Shown in pieces: positions 61,228 through 64,000 of a stretch of 64,000 nt of DNA. The stretch covers positions 2,095,480 through 2,159,479 of the forward strand of contig NZ_DF967965.1 in NCBI RefSeq assembly GCF_001050195.2, read 5' to 3'. Each line of letters begins with the position of its first letter. The first letter of the stretch is position 1. This DNA comes from Anaerolinea thermolimosa (lineage in GTDB: Bacteria; Chloroflexota; Anaerolineae; Anaerolineales; Anaerolineaceae). The notes under the pieces were generated by a model. That model saw only the letters and a program-made list of their open reading frames with translations. It was not told where the DNA came from and did not search any database. The translations under genes and the position numbers were made by a program.

Positions 61228-62208
61228 ATGTCCGATTATGACAAGTATATCAGTACAGGGAATGTAGGATTAACCCCTGAGCAATTGGGAGAAATTATTG
61301 CGGAAGCTACCAGACAATCTGCCGTGCTATCCCTGGGCAGACGGTTACGCAACATGACCACTGGTGAATTGAAATTAAAGGTGTCCACGGCTTTACCGGA
61401 AGTGTATTTTGTAGGGGAAAAGGGTAAATCTCAAACCTATCCCCCCGATGCCCTGAAAAAGACCACCAAGTCCGAATGGGAAGATGTTTCTATTTATGCC
61501 GGAGAGCTGGCGGCGATTGTTGTGATTCCAAACAATGTTTTCAATGATGCAAACTTTGATATTTTTGCCGAGGTGAAAGCCCAGATGCCGGGAGCAATCG
61601 CCAAGACCATTGACCGGGCGGTTTTTTACGGTCAGGCAGGGGTGGATGTACCGGATGACTGGAGCAATGGTATTTTTGTCAATGCTCCTGCATCTCATAA
61701 GATTACGGCTGGGACGGGGGCAGATGTTTATGATGACCTGCTGGGTGAAGAAGGGGTTTTTGCTGTGGTGGAAGAAGATGGCTATGATGTCAACGGGATT
61801 GTTTCTGCCACCACCATGAAGGCAAAGCTTCGCGGATTGAGGGATGGGACGAATGGTATGCCGTTATTCACCATGTCCATTCAGGATGGGCCGCAGTATG
61901 CTCTGGCGGGTGTGCCCATGACCTTCCCGGAGAATGGGGGTTTTGACCCGTCAGAAACCCTGCTGATTGCCGGGGACTGGAATAAACTGGTGTATTCCAT
62001 TCGTCAGGACATGGCTTTTGATGTCTTTGATACGGGGGTCATTCAGGATGCTTCAGGGAATATCACCCATAATCTCATGCAGGAAGACCTGACTGCATTA
62101 CGGGTGACCTTTAGAATGGCATGGGGAATGCCTTTACCGGCACAGCAGGCCAGAGTGGTGGCTTCCGGGGTGTATCCGTTTGGTTTTTATGTCCCTTCCG
62201 GGGTTTAA
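61228..62208 (+). CDS. HK97-fold major capsid protein
   Basis: 326 residues. The N-terminal arm is short; the body shows the HK97-type order with LKLKVSTALPEVYFVGEKG, EDVSIYAGELAAIVVIPN, AIAKTIDRAVFYGQA and the late FDPSETLLIAGDWNKLVY. There is no long delta domain, in keeping with a separate scaffold gene. AGGAG precedes the ATG. Confidence 0.9.
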   Translation: MSDYDKYISTGNVGLTPEQLGEIIAEATRQSAVLSLGRRLRNMTTGELKLKVSTALPEVYFVGEKGKSQTYPPDALKKTTKSEWEDVSIYAGELAAIVVIPNNVFNDANFDIFAEVKAQMPGAIAKTIDRAVFYGQAGVDVPDDWSNGIFVNAPASHKITAGTGADVYDDLLGEEGVFAVVEEDGYDVNGIVSATTMKAKLRGLRDGTNGMPLFTMSIQDGPQYALAGVPMTFPENGGFDPSETLLIAGDWNKLVYSIRQDMAFDVFDTGVIQDASGNITHNLMQEDLTALRVTFRMAWGMPLPAQQARVVASGVYPFGFYVPSGV

Positions 62209-62231
62209 ATAAGTCACAGGAGAAGTTGTAG

Positions 62232-62546
62232 ATGAGTGCAGAGATTGAGAGATTAAGAAGGATGATTGATGATGTCCAGTCTCAGGAATATTCCGATGAG
62301 ACTTTGACATACTATCTTGAATTGGCTCACGGGGATTTAAACCAGGTAGCCGGGGAAATATGGGCTGAGAAGGCCATGAAGCTCACCCTGACTCACTACA
62401 ACTTCTCTGCAGACGGGGCATCTTACGATTTGGGAGAAGTGATTGAGCAGGCAAAGAGAAACAGTCAGTATTACATGAGCAAACGCAAAGCCAGGACTTC
62501 ACGCTGGATAAAAGACCCGCCGGAGGTAGAAGATGCTCAACCTTAA
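62232..62546 (+). CDS. Head-tail connector (adaptor)-like protein
   Basis: 104 residues. A helical protein with IERLRRMIDDVQSQEYSDET and an AEKAMKLTLTHYNF helix; this style and position match gp6/gp15-type adaptors that dock under the portal. Sequence similarity is weak, so position carries the call. It overlaps the next gene by 14 bases. Confidence 0.65.
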   Translation: MSAEIERLRRMIDDVQSQEYSDETLTYYLELAHGDLNQVAGEIWAEKAMKLTLTHYNFSADGASYDLGEVIEQAKRNSQYYMSKRKARTSRWIKDPPEVEDAQP

Positions 62547-62898
62547 TCTATTGCAGGAAGTCCAGGAAGCTCACATGCCGGATAGATGTACCATTCAGCA
62601 TGTGACTTCTTCCGGTTATAACACTTTTGGAGAAGTCATTACCCAGGTGGTGATGGTTTCCGGGGTAGTGTGTGGACTGGAGATGACTGGAGGGACAACA
62701 CAGTATCACGGGCAGTATTTTTCTACTCCGGTAGATGCAGTACTGAGATTACCGGTAGAAACTGAAATTTATCCCAATGACAGGGTAGTGATAACCCTGC
62801 ATCGTCAGCAGGAAGCCCACGAAGCCTTTGAGGTAGTCAGCTATCCTCAAAAAGGGAATACTGCCATGCGGATTTATCTCAGGCGGGTGATAAGCTGA
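62533..62898 (+). CDS. Head-tail joining (stopper)-like protein
   Basis: 121 residues, mostly beta. MPDRCTIQHVTSSGYNTFGE opens a small barrel; VDAVLRLPVETEIYPNDRVVI follows. This is the pattern of gp16/gpFII-like stoppers in the phage neck. Identification rests on fold style and gene order. The start could be ATG 62533 or the ATG before PDRCTIQ (62575). Confidence 0.65.
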   Translation: MLNLNLLQEVQEAHMPDRCTIQHVTSSGYNTFGEVITQVVMVSGVVCGLEMTGGTTQYHGQYFSTPVDAVLRLPVETEIYPNDRVVITLHRQQEAHEAFEVVSYPQKGNTAMRIYLRRVIS

Positions 62899-63233
62899 TG
62901 GAAATAGAAGGGTTAGCTGAATTGCTGAAGCAGATAGAAGGTCTGGGGAAAATACCTTCTTCTGATGCTCTTTTAAAGGGGGCAATGGTTTTACAGGGGT
63001 TATCCATGCAGAATGCACCGGTAAAAACCGGCTTTCTGAGACAGTCCCATGAAAGCACAAAGACCGAATCGGGAGCCCAGATGATAGTCCATGCCGAATA
63101 TGCCGTTTATCAGGAATGGGGTACGTCTAAAATGCCCGGGAAGGGGTTTGTACGCAGAGCTATTGATGAGGGGAAGAAGGCAATCCTGGATGAGATTCGC
63201 AATGCAATACAGGAGGAAATCAAGAAGTTATGA
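62898..63233 (+). CDS. HK97 gp10-like head-tail protein
   Basis: 111 residues. NAPVKTGFLRQSHESTK then VHAEYAVYQEWGTSKMPGK is the clear signature of the HK97-gp10/tail-completion family. It starts at the last base of the preceding stop and overlaps the next gene by four bases. Confidence 0.9.
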   Translation: MEIEGLAELLKQIEGLGKIPSSDALLKGAMVLQGLSMQNAPVKTGFLRQSHESTKTESGAQMIVHAEYAVYQEWGTSKMPGKGFVRRAIDEGKKAILDEIRNAIQEEIKKL

Positions 63234-63568
63234 GTACAGAAGAAAAACTGGTAACCCTTTTATCAGGTATGAAGGTATTTCCTCTTCTCAAACCGGAAGG
63301 AGAAGTATCTCCCTGTGTACTTTATCAGCGAATCAGCACTCAGGAAAGAAACCATCATGGGGGAAAGGGACTGAAGCTTTCACGTTTTCAACTCACCTGT
63401 CTGGACAGTACCAAAGCCGGAGTAGTTTCTCTGGTAGAAGAGGTCAAAAACCGGCTGGATTTAAATCAGACCACCTGGTTATTCTCATGGCTCATCAATC
63501 AATATGATGACCTGGAAGAGAATTTTTTCAAAACAATTTTAGAATTTTATATTTTTGAGGAGGATTAA
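63230..63568 (+). CDS. Tail terminator/completion-like protein
   Basis: 112 residues; LLKPEGEVSPCVLYQRIS and FQLTCLDSTKAGVVSLVEEV resemble the DUF3168/gp17-type proteins that cap the tail tube. Placed between the gp10-like and tail tube genes, as expected. Confidence 0.75.
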   Translation: MSTEEKLVTLLSGMKVFPLLKPEGEVSPCVLYQRISTQERNHHGGKGLKLSRFQLTCLDSTKAGVVSLVEEVKNRLDLNQTTWLFSWLINQYDDLEENFFKTILEFYIFEED

Positions 63569-63569
63569 C

Positions 63570-63965
63570 ATGGCCACTACAAATTATGGTGTCGTTTTAT
63601 CTTTAAACAGCACTCCCATTGGGGAAGTGGTGACAATTGAGCCACCTGAAATCTTGAATCCGGCCCTGGAAAGCACCAGTCATGCCTCAGGGGGATACAG
63701 AGAGTTTATCTCTTCCAATCTGGTAGAGGTGGGGGAGTTTACGGCCACCATTCACTATACTGTCGCCAGTGGGGTTTATAACCCTCTGACCAAGTTGACC
63801 AGTGGGACTGCAGATAACTATGCTATCAGTTTCCCAAACGGGGCTAATTGGAGCTTTAATGCCCTGGTTACAGGGGTAAAGGTGCAGGAAGCGGATGCTC
63901 AGAATCCTGACACGCTTAAAGCTGAAATTACCTTTCGGCCTACGGGCACGCCCACATTGAGTTAA
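63570..63965 (+). CDS. Phage major tail (tube) protein
   Basis: 131 residues from ATG 63570, which has GAGGAGG upstream. A beta-rich protein with IGEVVTIEPPEILNPALEST, SHASGGYREFI and LVEVGEFTATIHY, the pattern of siphophage tube proteins. It is shorter than many and lacks an added Ig-like domain. Confidence 0.82.
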   Translation: MATTNYGVVLSLNSTPIGEVVTIEPPEILNPALESTSHASGGYREFISSNLVEVGEFTATIHYTVASGVYNPLTKLTSGTADNYAISFPNGANWSFNALVTGVKVQEADAQNPDTLKAEITFRPTGTPTLS

Positions 63966-63971
63966 ATAGCT

Positions 63972-64000
63972 ATGAAAGAAGAATTTTCCTCTCGATTAAG
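63972..64000 (+). CDS. Start of the next phage gene (partial)
   Basis: An ATG at 63972 opens MKEEFSSRL and is cut by the window edge. In siphophages a tail assembly chaperone gene usually follows the tube gene. Too little is present for identification. Confidence 0.4.

Larger units (their letters stand above)
55064..64000. mobile_element. Prophage (left part), siphophage-type head and tail genes
   Basis: From here on the sequence is more AT-rich and codon use shifts. A complete packaging and head module (terminases, portal, MuF-like, scaffold, capsid, connectors) and the first tail genes run in one direction with overlapping starts and stops. The left border is placed just after the apparently truncated gene ending at 55063. 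No integrase, repressor or att repeat is visible; they would be right of the window. The left arm to 57093 has small genes and a large gene-free structured stretch. Confidence 0.85.

Noticed and set aside
1-64000. CRISPR arrays, insertion sequences and rRNA/tRNA genes
   Set aside because: I looked for regularly spaced repeats, transposase motifs and RNA gene signatures and saw none.

Overview
The window looks like a bacterial chromosome of moderate GC content, most consistent with the Chloroflexota (Anaerolineae-like). The clues are the compact mraZ-to-ftsZ order without murE, a B12-dependent class II ribonucleotide reductase behind nrdR, a T-box-controlled ileS, several large polytopic GT-C-type glycosyltransferases, and an L34/RnpA/YidD/YidC/Jag string carrying an extra beta-propeller lipoprotein. 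The taxonomic call is inference from gene content; there is no rRNA or tRNA gene in the window.

Layout. Positions 1-4233 (minus) hold a cluster mixing pterin/flavin-type enzymes (GTP cyclohydrolase II, a stand-alone RibD-type reductase, a zinc-type dehydrogenase) with membrane-lipid-type proteins (a CDP-alcohol phosphatidyltransferase fused to a DoxX-like domain, and a YbhN/MprF-like protein). Each of the last two is interrupted by an apparent single-base frameshift. Next come ileS with its promoter, T-box leader and terminators (4348-8207), two facing membrane glycosyltransferases (8254-12333) and pyrimidine-nucleoside phosphorylase. The rpmH-rnpA-yidD-lipoprotein-yidC-jag string occupies 14067-17627 (minus), followed by an apparent potassium operon of one KimA-like transporter and two TrkA/RCK proteins (17798-21159, minus). 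A small group with DegV and DUF1015 proteins leads to an L-arabinose operon (24512-29531: LacI regulator, FucI/AraA-like isomerase, ribulokinase, epimerase). A radical SAM gene and a cysteine-desulfurase-like gene face each other.

The dcw cell-wall/division cluster (32393-49933, plus) runs mraZ, rsmH, ftsL-like, ftsI-type PBP, murF, mraY, murD, ftsW, murG, a CvpA-like gene, murC, a 64-residue ORF, murB, ddl, ftsQ, ftsA, ftsZ. It starts with a good promoter followed by four GTGG repeats at exactly 10-bp period (the MraZ operator pattern) and ends in a strong terminator. nrdR and nrdJ follow, with a promoter, a palindrome at the start point and a terminator-like hairpin in the leader.

From about 55064 to the right edge the composition becomes AT-richer and the genes are those of a tailed phage: small and large terminase, portal, MuF-like head protein, scaffold, HK97-type capsid, connector proteins and tail tube. 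Its left arm (55064-57093) is the least conventional part of the window. It holds a 31-residue membrane peptide, a possible PD-(D/E)XK nuclease, a small zinc-ribbon protein, a motif (TTATCCCT paired with ATAGAGGGA or close variants) repeated upstream of gene blocks, and a gene-free stretch of about 550 bases packed with hairpins that may be a large structured RNA or packaging site. The last chromosomal gene before this element appears to end prematurely. The right end of the element, its integrase and repressor lie outside the window.
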